A stretch of 64,000 nucleotides of DNA from Buttiauxella izardii (GCF_003601925.1 NZ_QZWH01000044.1:1-64000); one strand, 5' to 3'. Positions 49,427-59,512 are shown, counted from the first letter of the stretch. Numbers and translations: made by a program. Notes: generated from the letters alone by a model not told the origin.

Positions 49427-50245
49427 TTAAATCAAATGCTTATAAATCGTCTCGGCGATGCCCGTTTCTAAATTGGTGCCAATCACCAAATCGGCACGCG
49501 CTTTAATCGCGTCATCGGCATTGCCCATCGCCACGCCAAGGCCAGCGGTTTCCAGCATACTTAAATCGTTAAAGTTATCGCCGAAAGCCATCACATCGCG
49601 CATGGACAAACCTTGCGATTCAACCCAACGCGCCAGACGCATGCCTTTGCTGTTGCCGCTTTGCGCCACATCGACCTGATCGTGCCATGACCATTCGCAA
49701 GCCAGCCCCATTTCATGCTCAACAACCATAGTAAATTTCTTCAGCTTAATGGTGTCTTCGTCGGTCAGTGCGAATTTCCAGATAGACTCGACATCATGCG
49801 CCGCTTCGCGCAGTGAATTCACATGGCGGAACACCGGACGCTGGGATTCAGGCAATGATTTCGCCCAGTTTTCAGTACGCAAAACATGCCCGGTGGTTTC
49901 CTGATAAAGCATCGCGTCATCGACATACATCAGCCCATGAACGTTGTGGGCATCCAGCAAATCAATCAATTGGCTGGCTTGCTGTGGCTGCAATGGATCA
50001 GACTCAAGCACCTTTTTCGCATGATAATCATACAAATAAGTGCCATTACAGCAAATTGCAGGTGTATCCAGAGCCAGTGCCTGATAAAAAGGATGGATGG
50101 CAACGTGATGACGACCCGTCACAATGACAACTTTCACGCCAGCGTCACGTGCGCGTTGTAAAGCTGTCAGTGATTCAGGAAGAATGGTTTTTTGCGGCGT
50201 GAGTAACGTGCCGTCGAGATCAAGGGCGATTACGCGATAAGTCAT
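49427..50245 (-). CDS. ybhA: YbhA, HAD-type pyridoxal phosphate phosphatase
   Basis: A 272-residue HAD IIB phosphatase (E. coli 272). Motif I is ALDLDGTLLT with the nucleophile Asp, motif II VTGRH, and motif IV GDNFNDLSMLE. E. coli YbhA hydrolyses pyridoxal 5'-phosphate and also fructose 1,6-bisphosphate in vitro. Convergent with modC and divergent from pgl, as in E. coli. Confidence 0.94.
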   Translation of the reverse strand: MTYRVIALDLDGTLLTPQKTILPESLTALQRARDAGVKVVIVTGRHHVAIHPFYQALALDTPAICCNGTYLYDYHAKKVLESDPLQPQQASQLIDLLDAHNVHGLMYVDDAMLYQETTGHVLRTENWAKSLPESQRPVFRHVNSLREAAHDVESIWKFALTDEDTIKLKKFTMVVEHEMGLACEWSWHDQVDVAQSGNSKGMRLARWVESQGLSMRDVMAFGDNFNDLSMLETAGLGVAMGNADDAIKARADLVIGTNLETGIAETIYKHLI

Positions 50246-50374
50246 TTAGGGTTCCAGTCAAATTCAGAATCATAAGGCCTGTGCCGATGTTACACCGCTT
50301 GCCGCGTTGTTCAAAATGGCAACACGCACTACCCTTGTGACAATAACTCAATACGTTGGGAGGAGAGAGATTCC

Positions 50375-51373
50375 ATGAAACAAACAGTCTATACCGCCAG
50401 CCCGGAAAGCCAGCAAATTCACGTCTGGTCACTTAACACCACGGGTGAGTTGACTCTGGTGCAGGTTGTTGACGCGCCAGGGCAGGTTCAGCCAATGGTC
50501 ATTAGCCCGGACAAACGTTACCTGTACGTCGGCGTGCGCCCTGAGTTTCGCGTGATTGCTTATCGCATTACGCCGGATGACGGCACGCTCACCGAAGCGG
50601 GTGTGACGGCAATTCCAGGCAGCCCAACGCATATTTCTACCGACCATCAGGGTCGTTTCCTGTTTAGCGCCTCTTACAATGCAGGCAGCGTAAGCGTTGT
50701 GAGCCTGGCGAACGACGGCCTGCCGGGTGAAGTGGTTGATGTGGTTGAAGGTCTGGAAGGCTGCCATTCGGCGAACATTTCTCCGGACAACCGCACGCTG
50801 TGGGTGCCAGCCCTCAAGCAAGACAGAATTTGCCAGTTTACGCTGTCTGATGATGGTCATCTGGTGGCGCAAACTCCTGCGGAAGTCACCACCGTTGAGG
50901 GCGCTGGCCCGCGCCATATGGCGTTCCACCCGAACCAACAATACGGTTACTGCGTGAATGAGCTGAACGGTTCCGTGGACGTATGGGAGCTGAAAAATAC
51001 CTACGGCAAAATTGAATGCGTGCAGACGCTGGATATCATGCCGCCAGGTTTCTCCGACACCCGTTGGGCCGCAGATATTCACATCACACCGGATGGTCGC
51101 CATCTTTATACTTGCGACCGTACCGCCAGCATCATCACGGTATTCAGCGTTTCAGAAGACGGCAGCGTCCTGGCGGTGGAAGGTTATCAGCCGACCGAAA
51201 CTCAGCCGCGCGGCTTTAACGTTGATCACAGCGGTAAATACCTGATTGCCGCCGGGCAGAAATCGCACCATATCGCGGTTTATCAAATTACCGGTGAGCA
51301 AGGTTTGCTGGAAGAAAAAGGCCGTTATGCCGTAGGGCAGGGGCCGATGTGGGTCGTTGTAAATGCTAAGTAA
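50375..51373 (+). CDS. pgl: Pgl, 6-phosphogluconolactonase
   Basis: A 332-residue seven-bladed beta-propeller of the YbhE type (E. coli 331), the second enzyme of the pentose phosphate pathway. Repeated blades show [37 protein letters not shown] and [23 protein letters not shown] precedes the ATG. Confidence 0.96.
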   Translation: MKQTVYTASPESQQIHVWSLNTTGELTLVQVVDAPGQVQPMVISPDKRYLYVGVRPEFRVIAYRITPDDGTLTEAGVTAIPGSPTHISTDHQGRFLFSASYNAGSVSVVSLANDGLPGEVVDVVEGLEGCHSANISPDNRTLWVPALKQDRICQFTLSDDGHLVAQTPAEVTTVEGAGPRHMAFHPNQQYGYCVNELNGSVDVWELKNTYGKIECVQTLDIMPPGFSDTRWAADIHITPDGRHLYTCDRTASIITVFSVSEDGSVLAVEGYQPTETQPRGFNVDHSGKYLIAAGQKSHHIAVYQITGEQGLLEEKGRYAVGQGPMWVVVNAK

Positions 51374-51392
51374 TTTCTGATTTAGTGATAAA

Positions 51393-51419
51393 AAAAACCT
51401 CGCCGTGGCGAGGTTTTTT
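51393..51419. terminator. Bidirectional terminator between pgl and ybhC
   Basis: A run of A, CCTCGCC, GT loop, GGCGAGG and a run of T (AAAAACCTCGCC/GGCGAGGTTTTTT) can terminate both convergent genes. Confidence 0.92.
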
Positions 51420-51439
51420 GTTTAAGCGGATGCTTAATT

Positions 51440-52737
51440 TTACTCAGCAACTACCGTGCTACCGACGCCACGGTTGTTGAATTCCCACATGCGGTTCGCG
51501 TTAGCATCATTCAGGTCGCGCTGAATTTCGCCTTTCTCGCCCTTAGTCCCGATATTGCCGGTAAATGGACGCTTAGAACCGGCGGCATCGCCCCATGGTT
51601 TCGCGCTGTTGAAGCCTTCATTAATCACGCTGTCACGGATAACCACCTGGCCGTTAGACGTCTGGCCTGCGGCATAACCGTTTTCGCTCGCTTCCACATC
51701 CCAGGCGCGGCCCAGTTGTGCGGTGTTATCGCCAGCAGCGCTAAAGCGGCTGTTGATTGCCAGGAAGCCATAATAAATGTTTGGCAGCGTGGCGGGTGCA
51801 AACACAGAACCTTCTGGAGTACGGCTGTTTACCAGGCGGAAATCAGTGTTATCAAACACCACCGCACCACGGCCAGCCACCACATCCACATCACCTTCGA
51901 TATAGCTGTTAGTCACCAGAGTACGCGGCAGACGATCAGTCAACAGACGGTTCTGCACATCGCTATTGGTCACGAAGAAAGTATTCTGACGGCCCAGCAG
52001 ATGAACGTTGTTCAACTGTACTTTGTCGCCATCAGTACGCAGCGCAACGGCCTGGTGATTAGAAGCATCAACGCTGTCGCCCAGAGTGTTGGCGATAGTC
52101 AGGTTTTGCATCTGCAACCCGTTGTTCTGTGACCAGACAACGGCGGAACACATAATGCCCACGGTGGCGTTACGTTTGTTCTGGCAGCTATCGAACATAT
52201 ACCAGGCGGGTTTACCCGGCATATATTTGCCTGATGGGTTAACCGCACGACGCCAGGTGTTCACGTCAATTTCAGAGTCCAGCGGCAGAGTGATTTTGAC
52301 ATCGCTCGCGTTATCGGTGGTGCCGTACAACGTCACGCTACCAGAAGCTGCCGGAATATAAACGGTGCCTGCGTATTCTCCAGGCTGAATCGCAATGTAC
52401 ATACGTGAACTGCTGTGTTTCGCAATTGCTGCATCTACCGCTGCCTGAATGGAAGTATGTGTCACACCTGCGCCACCGGCGGCACCGACCACAAAGTCAG
52501 GCTGCGCAGGAACGCGAATAGAGGACGGAGTCATGGTGCTTCATCTTTATTTTTGGATGAGAAGTAACGCGCCTGAACGAAGTTCTGCGCTTCATCGGAT
52601 GATAAAACTGGACGAGACTGAGTCCCAGGTGCCACTTGTGTTGAAGGGCGGTCTTCCGGAGGTGTTGAGCTACAGGCAGACAAAGCCATAGCAAAAGCGA
52701 GTACGGCTGCGCGACGAGTAACCGAAATTGTGTTCAA
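51440..52737 (-). pseudogene. ybhC: YbhC, pectinesterase-family outer membrane lipoprotein, frameshifted
   Basis: The E. coli homologue is a 427-residue outer membrane lipoprotein of the pectin methylesterase fold. Here the coding is split. The upstream part starts at TTG 52737 (AAGGAG six bases before), has a lipobox AMALSACSS and homologous residues to KNKDEAP, then hits TGA at 52533-52531. The rest starts in the -1 frame at ATG 52534 and continues TPSSIRVPAQPDFVVG to the normal C-terminus GVGSTVVAE. E. coli has a Trp at the junction, so CCATGACTCC looks like CCATGGACTCC minus one G. The larger fragment lacks the signal peptide. Either a real lesion or a sequencing error. Catalytic-region blocks (QNNGLQMQNLTIANTLGDS, GRQNTFFV, EGDVDVVAGRGAVVFDN) are intact. 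Confidence 0.85.
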
Positions 52738-52811
52738 GGCTTGCTCCTTGCAATGCAATATTAAAAGGGATTCTGAAAGCCTGCTTTTTTATACTAAGTT
52801 GAGCGAAACGG

Positions 52812-52836
52812 GAAGCCGATTGTGCAAATCGGCTTC
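52812..52836. terminator. Stem-loop between ybhC and ybhB
   Basis: GAAGCCGATT (52812) pairs with AATCGGCTTC (52827-52836) around a short loop. It lies downstream of ybhB and before the ybhC start; no clear T-run follows on the minus strand. Confidence 0.5.
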
Positions 52837-52848
52837 ATAAAAAGCGGA

Positions 52849-53325
52849 TTAACTGAACATCGCGGTAATCGAGGCACTGCCTAAAGCGTGGAAATGGACG
52901 TTAAAACCGACCATCGCGCCCGATGCATTCTCATCAACTTCAAGACTTTCAACGTCGATGGCGTGAACGGTAAAGATATAACGATGGGTTTCACCTTTTG
53001 GCGGCGCCGCGCCGCCGTAACCAGATTGTCCGAAATCGGTACGCGTCTGAACGGCGGGTTCTGGCAAATCGGCTAAACCCGAACCGGCACCTTGTGGCAA
53101 CACGCGCGTATCGGCAGGTAAATTCGCCACAACCCAGTGCCACCAGCCGGAACCGGTTGGCGCGTCCGGGTCATAACAGGTGACGACAAAACTTTTGGTT
53201 CCCACTGGCACGTCATCCCACGCAAGGTGTGGCGAAATATTATCGCCTTCGTAACCCATGCCGTTAAAAACGTGGCGATGGGGGAGTTTGTCACCTTCTT
53301 TAATATCCTGGCTTATCAGTTTCAT
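52849..53325 (-). CDS. ybhB: YbhB, PEBP/Raf-kinase-inhibitor-like protein
   Basis: A 158-residue PEBP-family protein, the E. coli length. It has the ligand-pocket motifs CYDPDAPTGSGWWHWVV and GETHRYIFTVHA and the ending SASITAMF. The biochemical role is unknown; structures show a phosphate-binding pocket. A GGAG ribosome site precedes the ATG. Confidence 0.94.
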   Translation of the reverse strand: MKLISQDIKEGDKLPHRHVFNGMGYEGDNISPHLAWDDVPVGTKSFVVTCYDPDAPTGSGWWHWVVANLPADTRVLPQGAGSGLADLPEPAVQTRTDFGQSGYGGAAPPKGETHRYIFTVHAIDVESLEVDENASGAMVGFNVHFHALGSASITAMFS

Positions 53326-53340
53326 AACCGCTCCTTATGG

Positions 53341-54021
53341 CTATAGATCAAGAAGTTTCAGCAGTTCTTCCGCCGCAATGGCCGACGACGCTGGGTTTTG
53401 CCCGGTCACTAAATGCCCGTCAACTACTGCGTATTCGCCCCAGTCGTCGGTGCGCTCAAAGAGACCGCCCGCCTTTTTCAGCTCGTCTTCTACCAGGAAA
53501 GGCACGACCGCCGTCAGGCCCACGCCTTCTTCTTCGCTATTCGTAAAACCGGTTACGCGTTTTCCTTTGACCAGCGGCGAGCCGTCGGGTTTGGTGACTT
53601 TACGCAAAACGCCCGGCGCGTGACACACTGCCGCGACGGGTTTGCCTGAAGCCCAGAATTGCTCAATCAGTTTGATGGAATGTGGGTCTTCGGCCAAATC
53701 CCACAGCGGCCCGTGGCCGCCTGGGTAAAACACCGCGTCAAAATCTTCGGCCTTGATACTTTCAAGTTTTACCGTGTTGGCTAGCAACTTCTGGGCTGCG
53801 GAATCACTACGAAAACGGCGGGTGTCGTCGGTTTGCGCGTCCGGTTCATCGCTTACGGGATCGAGCGGCGGCTGCCCACCTTTTGGAGATGCGAGGGTGA
53901 CTTGAATCCCCGCATCATGGAAGACGTAATACGGCGCGGCAAACTCCTCAAGCCAGAAGCCTGTGGGTTTGCCGGTATTGCCCAGTTGATTATGCGAAGT
54001 TAAAACCATGAGGATTTTCAT
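53341..54021 (-). CDS. DJ-1/PfpI-family protein (Hsp31-like)
   Basis: A 226-residue class I glutamine-amidotransferase-like protein. The nucleophile elbow AAVCHAPG gives Cys133-His134; Glu25 or Glu26 in GFWLEEF supplies the acidic residue, and YPGGHGPLWDLA (about 100-110) forms the oxyanion side. This pattern fits the Hsp31/glyoxalase III branch that converts methylglyoxal to lactate, but the substrate is unproven. It lies 15 bases before ybhB on the same strand; E. coli K-12 has no gene here between ybhB and bioA. Confidence 0.85.
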   Translation of the reverse strand: MKILMVLTSHNQLGNTGKPTGFWLEEFAAPYYVFHDAGIQVTLASPKGGQPPLDPVSDEPDAQTDDTRRFRSDSAAQKLLANTVKLESIKAEDFDAVFYPGGHGPLWDLAEDPHSIKLIEQFWASGKPVAAVCHAPGVLRKVTKPDGSPLVKGKRVTGFTNSEEEGVGLTAVVPFLVEDELKKAGGLFERTDDWGEYAVVDGHLVTGQNPASSAIAAEELLKLLDL

Positions 54022-54091
54022 CTAAATCTCCCTGTTGGAGCCGTGAAAAGATCCTCGAAGTGTAGTGCATCAATGGGCGGCTTGCTGATAC

Positions 54092-55381
54092 TCAGCCTCT
54101 GAAAAACGCCGGATTCTCTACCGCCAGCGCCATTGCATGAATCAGTTTTGCCAGTTGCTCCGGGCTAATCACATACGGCGGCATCAGGTAAATCAGGCGG
54201 CCAAACGGGCGAATCCACACCCCTTGTTCGACAAAAAACGCCTGAAGTGCTGCCATATCCACTGGCTTATGCGTTTCGACAACGCCAATTGCGCCGAGAA
54301 CGCGCACATCCGCCACTTGCTCGCTTTCCAACAAGGGTTTCAGCCCAGCAGATAATTGCTGCTCCAGCACATTAACTTGCTGTTGCCAATCGCCTTCCTC
54401 GAGAAGTGCGAGGCTTTCCGTTGCCACCGCGCAAGCCAGCGGATTGCCCATAAACGTTGGGCCGTGCATAAAGCATCCGGCTTCGCCGTTGCTGATGGTT
54501 TCGGCGACCTGACGCGTGGTGAGTGTGGCGGAAAGGGTCATCGTGCCGCCGGTCAGCGCTTTACCGAGACACAGAATATCCGGTGCAATTCCCGCGTGTT
54601 CACAAGCAAACATTTTGCCGGTGCGCCCAAAGCCGGTGGCTATCTCATCGGCAATCAGCAAAATCCCTTCGCGGTCGCACATGCGGCGAATACGCTTAAG
54701 CCATTCCGGGTGATAAAAGCGCATTCCGCCTGCACCCTGGACAATTGGCTCAAGTATAACCGCTGCGATTTCATGGCGATGAGCCGCCATCAATCGCGCA
54801 AATGGCACCATGTCCATTTCGTCCCATTCCTCGCCAAAACGGCAGTTTAGCGCAGGGGCAAACAGATGTTCAGGAAGATAACCCTGCCACAAACTGTGCA
54901 TCGAGTTATCCGGGTCGCAAACCGACATCGCACCAAAGGTATCGCCATGATAACCATTGCGGAAAGTCAGGAAGCGCTGGCGCGGTTCGCCTTTGGCGTG
55001 CCAGTACTGCAACGCCATTTTCATCGCCACTTCTACGGCGACGGAACCCGAGTCGGCCAGAAACACGCACTCGAGATTTTCAGGTGTCATATCAACCAGT
55101 TTGCGGCACAACGCCACTGCCGGCGGGTGAGTGATTCCGCCAAACATCACGTGCGACATTTGGTCAATCTGCTCTTTCATCGCCCGGTTTAAGCGCGGGT
55201 GATTGTAGCCATGAATCGCCGCCCACCAGGACGACATCCCGTCAACAAGGGCTTTTCCATCAGCAAGTTGCAGTTCGCAGCCCGATGCCGAAACCACCGG
55301 ATAAACCGGTAACGGTTGGGTCATGGATGTGTACGGGTGCCAGATATGTTGTTGGTCGAACGCTAAATCAGCAGGGGTCAT
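54092..55381 (-). CDS. bioA: BioA, DAPA aminotransferase
   Basis: Adenosylmethionine-8-amino-7-oxononanoate aminotransferase, a 429-residue PLP class III enzyme, the E. coli length. It uses SAM as amino donor. It has [24 protein letters not shown] and the PLP lysine in [10 protein letters not shown] with [13 protein letters not shown] upstream. Transcribed away from bioB out of the shared BirA-controlled region. Confidence 0.97.
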   Translation of the reverse strand: MTPADLAFDQQHIWHPYTSMTQPLPVYPVVSASGCELQLADGKALVDGMSSWWAAIHGYNHPRLNRAMKEQIDQMSHVMFGGITHPPAVALCRKLVDMTPENLECVFLADSGSVAVEVAMKMALQYWHAKGEPRQRFLTFRNGYHGDTFGAMSVCDPDNSMHSLWQGYLPEHLFAPALNCRFGEEWDEMDMVPFARLMAAHRHEIAAVILEPIVQGAGGMRFYHPEWLKRIRRMCDREGILLIADEIATGFGRTGKMFACEHAGIAPDILCLGKALTGGTMTLSATLTTRQVAETISNGEAGCFMHGPTFMGNPLACAVATESLALLEEGDWQQQVNVLEQQLSAGLKPLLESEQVADVRVLGAIGVVETHKPVDMAALQAFFVEQGVWIRPFGRLIYLMPPYVISPEQLAKLIHAMALAVENPAFFRG

Positions 55382-55389
55382 AGGGCGAC

Positions 55390-55423
55390 TTGTAAACCAT
55401 TTAAAAAAGATTTAGGTTTACAA
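55390..55423. promoter_or_regulatory. BirA operator between bioA and bioB
   Basis: TTGTAAACC (55390-55398) and GGTTTACAA (55415-55423) are perfect inverted arms with a 16-base spacer, the classical bio operator bound by biotinoyl-AMP-BirA. It covers both divergent promoters. Confidence 0.95.
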
Positions 55424-55470
55424 GTATAACGTCAATCAACGGCTAACAACACCCTTTTTGGAGACGCCCA

Positions 55471-56511
55471 ATGGCTCACCACGTACGCTGGACAATGTCG
55501 CAGGTCACTGCTTTATTTGAAAAACCTTTCCTTGAACTGATGTTTGAAGCGCAACAGGTGCATCGCCAGCACTTCGATCCTCGCCATGTTCAGGTCAGCA
55601 CTTTGCTGTCCATTAAAACTGGCGCATGCCCGGAAGACTGCAAATATTGCCCGCAAAGTGCACGCTACAAAACCGGGCTTACGTCCGAACGACTGATGGA
55701 AGTCGAGCAGGTTCTCGACTCGGCGCGTAAAGCGCTGAACGCCGGTTCCACCCGTTTCTGCATGGGCGCGGCCTGGAAAAATCCTAACGATCGCGACATG
55801 CCTTACCTTGAGCAAATGGTGCAGGGCGTGCGTGAAATGGGCCTGGAAACCTGCATGACGCTCGGCACATTAACCGGCGCACAGGCGGAACGGCTCGCGG
55901 CGGCGGGACTGGATTATTACAACCATAACCTCGATACCTCGCCAGAATTTTACGGCAATATTATAACCACTCGTACCTATCAGGAACGCCTCGATACCCT
56001 CGACAAAGTGCGCGGTGCCGGGATTAAAGTGTGTTCTGGCGGTATCGTTGGCTTGGGAGAAACGGTGACTGACCGCGCCGGATTGTTGCTGCAACTCGCC
56101 AATTTGCCGACACCGCCGGAAAGCGTGCCTATCAACATGTTGGTGAAGGTAAAAGGCACACCGATGGCCGATAACGAAGACGTGGATGCGTTTGATTTTA
56201 TTCGCACTATTGCCGTTGCACGCATCATGATGCCAACCTCTTTTGTGCGCCTTTCTGCCGGGCGCGAGCAGATGAGCGAGCAAACTCAGGCCATGTGCTT
56301 CATGGCGGGGGCGAACTCCATTTTCTACGGCTGCAAACTGCTGACCACGCCGAATCCGGAAGAAGACAAAGATCTGCGACTGTTTCGCAAGCTGGGGTTA
56401 AACCCGCAACAAACCACCACGCAGGCAGGCGACAACGAACAACAGCAGCAACTGACGGACCAATTGCTTAACGCGGATACGGAGAAATATTACAACGCGG
56501 CGGCTGTATGA
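55471..56511 (+). CDS. bioB: BioB, biotin synthase
   Basis: A 346-residue radical SAM enzyme inserting sulfur into dethiobiotin. The [4Fe-4S] SAM motif is CPEDCKYC; the [2Fe-2S] sulfur-donor ligands lie in FCMGAAW, CMTLG and CSGG with Arg in VRLSAGR. Start ATG 55471 gives MAHHVRW as in relatives. First gene of bioBFCD. Confidence 0.97.
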   Translation: MAHHVRWTMSQVTALFEKPFLELMFEAQQVHRQHFDPRHVQVSTLLSIKTGACPEDCKYCPQSARYKTGLTSERLMEVEQVLDSARKALNAGSTRFCMGAAWKNPNDRDMPYLEQMVQGVREMGLETCMTLGTLTGAQAERLAAAGLDYYNHNLDTSPEFYGNIITTRTYQERLDTLDKVRGAGIKVCSGGIVGLGETVTDRAGLLLQLANLPTPPESVPINMLVKVKGTPMADNEDVDAFDFIRTIAVARIMMPTSFVRLSAGREQMSEQTQAMCFMAGANSIFYGCKLLTTPNPEEDKDLRLFRKLGLNPQQTTTQAGDNEQQQQLTDQLLNADTEKYYNAAAV

Positions 56512-57659
56512 CCTGGCAGCAACGCATCGACAGCGCGCTTGAACAACGGCGCGCCAGCGGTAGTTTCCGAACCCGTCTGGCGAATCAGCAGGGTAGCGGG
56601 CGTCATCTGGTGCAAGACGGTAAACGTTACCTGAATTTTTCCAGTAACGACTATCTGGGGATTAGCCAACACGGCAAAGTGATTACCGCCTGGCAGCATG
56701 GGGCGGAAATTTATGGTGTCGGCAGCGGCGGTTCCGGGCATGTCACCGGCTACAACGAAGCGCATCAGCAATTTGAGGCGCAGCTCGCGGATTGGCTCGG
56801 CTACCCTCGGGCGCTGCTTTTTATTTCAGGTTTTGCCGCGAATCAAGCGGTGATTGCTGCGCTGGTTGAAAAACCAGACCGGATTGTTGCTGATAAACTC
56901 AGCCACGCGTCACTGCTGGAAGCGGCGATGCACAGCCCGGCGCAATTACGCCGGTTTGCCCATAACGATGTCGTATCGCTACAAAATCTGTTGGCTCAAC
57001 CCATCGATGGGCAACAACTGGTGGTAACGGAAGGCATTTTCAGCATGGACGGTGACGCCGCGCCGTTGGCCGATATCGCACAAACGACCCGCAACGCCAA
57101 TGGCTTGTTGATGGTCGACGATGCCCACGGTATCGGCGTTATCGGCGAGGAAGGGCGCGGCAGTTGTTATCAACAACACATTAAGCCCGATTTGCTGGTG
57201 GTGACATTTGGCAAGGCTTTCGGTGCCAGCGGGGCCGCCGTGCTGTGTAGCGAATCGATGGCTGATTATTTGCTGCAATTTGCCCGCCATCTTATTTACA
57301 GCACCGCCATGCCGCCCGCGCAGGCGTACGCGTTATCGGCGGCGTTAAACGTGATTCGCGGGGATGATTCCAGGCGTTCACAGCTCAACGCCAATATTGC
57401 CCGCTTCCGTGCGGGTGCCAGCCAATTACCGCTCAAATTAATGGCTTCACAAACGGCTATCCAACCGCTGATTGTCGGCGAAAACGAGGCTGCGGTTAGC
57501 CTTGCTTCCACTTTGCGCGAACGGGGATTCTGGCTGACAGCGATTCGCCCTCCTACCGTGCCGCAGGGGACTGCACGACTGCGTGTCACGCTCACCGGCA
57601 GCCACACATTTGAAGATATCGACAGGCTGCTGGAGGCAATGTATGACGCGACACGTTAA
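56508..57659 (+). CDS. bioF: BioF, 8-amino-7-oxononanoate synthase
   Basis: A 383-residue PLP enzyme of the alpha-oxoamine synthase family joining alanine to pimeloyl-ACP. It has [32 protein letters not shown] and the PLP lysine in [14 protein letters not shown]. It overlaps bioB by four bases and bioC by 17. Confidence 0.96.
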   Translation: MTWQQRIDSALEQRRASGSFRTRLANQQGSGRHLVQDGKRYLNFSSNDYLGISQHGKVITAWQHGAEIYGVGSGGSGHVTGYNEAHQQFEAQLADWLGYPRALLFISGFAANQAVIAALVEKPDRIVADKLSHASLLEAAMHSPAQLRRFAHNDVVSLQNLLAQPIDGQQLVVTEGIFSMDGDAAPLADIAQTTRNANGLLMVDDAHGIGVIGEEGRGSCYQQHIKPDLLVVTFGKAFGASGAAVLCSESMADYLLQFARHLIYSTAMPPAQAYALSAALNVIRGDDSRRSQLNANIARFRAGASQLPLKLMASQTAIQPLIVGENEAAVSLASTLRERGFWLTAIRPPTVPQGTARLRVTLTGSHTFEDIDRLLEAMYDATR

Positions 57660-58401
57660 TAAAGCGGCCATCGCCTCTGCATTTGGTCGCGCAGCAACCA
57701 CCTACGACAGCCATGCGCAACTCCAGCGTGAGAGTGGAACCTTGCTCGCAAACAGGCTCGTAGGGCGGGATATTTCCAGCGTGCTGGATGCCGGATGCGG
57801 AACGGGCTGGTACAGCCGCTTATGGCGTGCAAAAGGCTGTCACGTGACGGCTTTGGATCTTTCGCCTGCGATGTTGAAACATGCCGAACTTCACGGTTGT
57901 GCAGACCGTTATCTTGAAGGGGATATCGAGGCCATCGGCCTTCCAACTGGGTTGGTCGATATGGCCTGGAGCAACCTTGCCGTACAGTGGTGCGGCGACT
58001 TACACAATGGTTTAAGCGAGCTTTATCGCGTGACTCGTGCGGGAGGCTGTGTGGCTTTTACCACGCTTGCGGCAGGTTCATTAAATGAGCTGCACACCGC
58101 CTGGCGGGCGGTGGATGAACAATCTCATGCTAACCAGTTTTTGTCTTTTTCACAGATTCAGGAGGCGTGTCAGAACTGGCGATGTTCCCTGCAAATTCAT
58201 GAAATTACCCAGTGTTTCGACAGCGTATTAAGTGCGATGCAATCCCTGAAAGGGACGGGCGCGACGCATCTTCACGACGGGCGCAAAGCCTCGCTGATGA
58301 CCCGTCAACAATTGCAAAAATTAAGTCTCGCCTGGCCGCAAAAAGAGGGGCGATTCCCTCTGACCTGGCAGCTCGTTTGTGGAGTGATTGAACGTGATTA
58401 A
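57643..58401 (+). CDS. bioC: BioC, malonyl-ACP O-methyltransferase
   Basis: A 252-residue SAM-dependent enzyme that methylates malonyl-ACP so it can enter fatty acid synthesis for pimelate. Motif I is [13 protein letters not shown], with ALDLSPAML and [12 protein letters not shown] following. ATG 57643 lies inside the bioF 3' end and gives [18 protein letters not shown], the family start. Sequence is more diverged than bioB, as usual. Confidence 0.95.
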   Translation: MTRHVNKAAIASAFGRAATTYDSHAQLQRESGTLLANRLVGRDISSVLDAGCGTGWYSRLWRAKGCHVTALDLSPAMLKHAELHGCADRYLEGDIEAIGLPTGLVDMAWSNLAVQWCGDLHNGLSELYRVTRAGGCVAFTTLAAGSLNELHTAWRAVDEQSHANQFLSFSQIQEACQNWRCSLQIHEITQCFDSVLSAMQSLKGTGATHLHDGRKASLMTRQQLQKLSLAWPQKEGRFPLTWQLVCGVIERD

Positions 58402-59077
58402 AAAATGGTTTGTCACCGGAACCGACACCGAAGTCGGCAAAACCGTCGCCAGTTGCGCATTGCTGCAAGCCGCCACGGCTGCGGGTTATCGCACTGCGGG
58501 CTATAAGCCGGTGGCATCAGGAAGTGAGCTAACGGCGCATGGCATTCGTAATAGCGACGCGTTGGCGCTTCAGCGCAATAGCAGCGTTGAATTAGGTTAC
58601 GAACAAGTCAACCCGTTTGCTTTTCTTGAACCGACATCGCCGCATATTGTGAGTGCAGAAGAGCAGCGGCCTATCGATTTTTTGCCGCTTTCTGCGGGGC
58701 TACAGGCGCTTACAGCTAAGGCTGATTGGGTGCAGGTCGAAGGGGCTGGAGGCTGGTTTACGCCGCTTTCAGCCACAAAAACCTTTGCTGATTGGGTGAT
58801 ACAAGAAAAATTGCCGGTAATTCTGGTGGTTGGGGTGAAACTCGGCTGTATCAATCACGCGATGTTAACCGCACATGCGATACAGAATGCGGGTTTGCAA
58901 ATTGCGGGTTGGATTGCCAACGACGTGCAACCCACCGGCAAGCGCCACGCCGAATACATCGCTACTTTGCGCGATGTTTTAAAAGCTCCGATGCTCGGTG
59001 AAATCCCTTTCTGCTCGAGTATCAATGATCTTACTGAGTTGGGGCAGTATCTGGATATCTCTCTTCTTTCGGCATAA
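58394..59077 (+). CDS. bioD: BioD, dethiobiotin synthetase
   Basis: A 227-residue ATP-dependent carboxylase closing the ureido ring. P-loop FVTGTDTEVGKT, then GYKPVASGSE, RNSDALALQRNSS and VEGAGGWFTPLS. I chose GTG 58394 (E. coli bioD also begins with GTG); a TTG at 58388 with GGAG close by would add two residues. It overlaps bioC by eight bases. Last gene of the bio operon. Confidence 0.95.
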   Translation: MIKKWFVTGTDTEVGKTVASCALLQAATAAGYRTAGYKPVASGSELTAHGIRNSDALALQRNSSVELGYEQVNPFAFLEPTSPHIVSAEEQRPIDFLPLSAGLQALTAKADWVQVEGAGGWFTPLSATKTFADWVIQEKLPVILVVGVKLGCINHAMLTAHAIQNAGLQIAGWIANDVQPTGKRHAEYIATLRDVLKAPMLGEIPFCSSINDLTELGQYLDISLLSA

Positions 59078-59103
59078 CTCGCAAAACCCTCGCACATTTC
59101 TGC

Positions 59104-59134
59104 AACGCCCGAAAAATCTTTCGGGCGCTCTTCC
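59104..59134 (+). terminator. Stem-loop after bioD
   Basis: CGCCCGAAA pairs with TTTCGGGCG around a short loop, then CTCTTCCT. It is a plausible end of the bio operon although the T tract is broken. Confidence 0.6.
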
Positions 59135-59192
59135 TGATGTCGTTAATCGTTTAATGTTCTGCTTGTAGAAAAAAAGGGCTGGAGTAAATTGC

Positions 59193-59231
59193 CTCTCAAT
59201 TCATGTTGTCATGTGACAACTTTTTTGAGAG
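59193..59231 (+). promoter_or_regulatory. Two nested inverted repeats ahead of the small gene pair
   Basis: Inner arms GTTGTCA (59205-59211) and TGACAAC (59214-59220) flank TG. Outer arms CTCTCAA (59193-59199) and TTGAGAG (59225-59231) share the same centre within half a base. All 14 pairs are perfect. The structure ends 17 bases before the ATG at 59249. It could be an operator for the helix-turn-helix protein or an RNA hairpin; TTGTCA may double as a -35. Confidence 0.7.
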
Positions 59232-59248
59232 TATGCTCTGGAGGTTTT

Positions 59249-59512
59249 ATGGCACGGCGTTTACACCCTAATAAGGACATAGAAGCGGCGTTAACTTATG
59301 CCAAATGTCAGGGCTGGCAAGTACGACCAGGTGGTTCGCATTGCTGGGGGAAGATGTATTGTCCGTGGAATGATAAGGCCTGTCGCTGCGGTGAGTTTTG
59401 TATTAGCTGCATATGGAGTACTCCGCGTAGTGCGTTTAATCACGCCAGGCAAATACGTCGTGTGGTCGATAACTGTAGCCAGCAAGGCACGCCGCCGATC
59501 ATCAGACATTGA
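59249..59512 (+). CDS. Small Cys-rich protein with HicA-like features, candidate toxin
   Basis: An 87-residue basic protein. Layout is helix (IEAALTYAKCQGW), strand with GGSH (His31), strand, a cysteine cluster (Cys38, 45, 47, 51, 54), strand ending WSTP and a final helix NHARQIRRVVDNC. The helix-strand-GSH-strand-strand-helix order is that of HicA mRNA interferases, whose catalytic His sits in the same motif. The cysteine cluster is not typical of HicA and could bind zinc. The ATG follows GGAGG by four bases; the longer upstream frame reads through the palindrome and is rejected. I recall similar pairs in other proteobacteria annotated as hypothetical. Toxin function is an inference. Confidence 0.7.
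   Translation: MARRLHPNKDIEAALTYAKCQGWQVRPGGSHCWGKMYCPWNDKACRCGEFCISCIWSTPRSAFNHARQIRRVVDNCSQQGTPPIIRH

Noticed and set aside
59189..59248. 20-codon N-terminal extension of the small Cys-rich protein
   Set aside because: It would translate the nested palindrome from a TTG without a ribosome site; the ATG at 59249 follows GGAGG.
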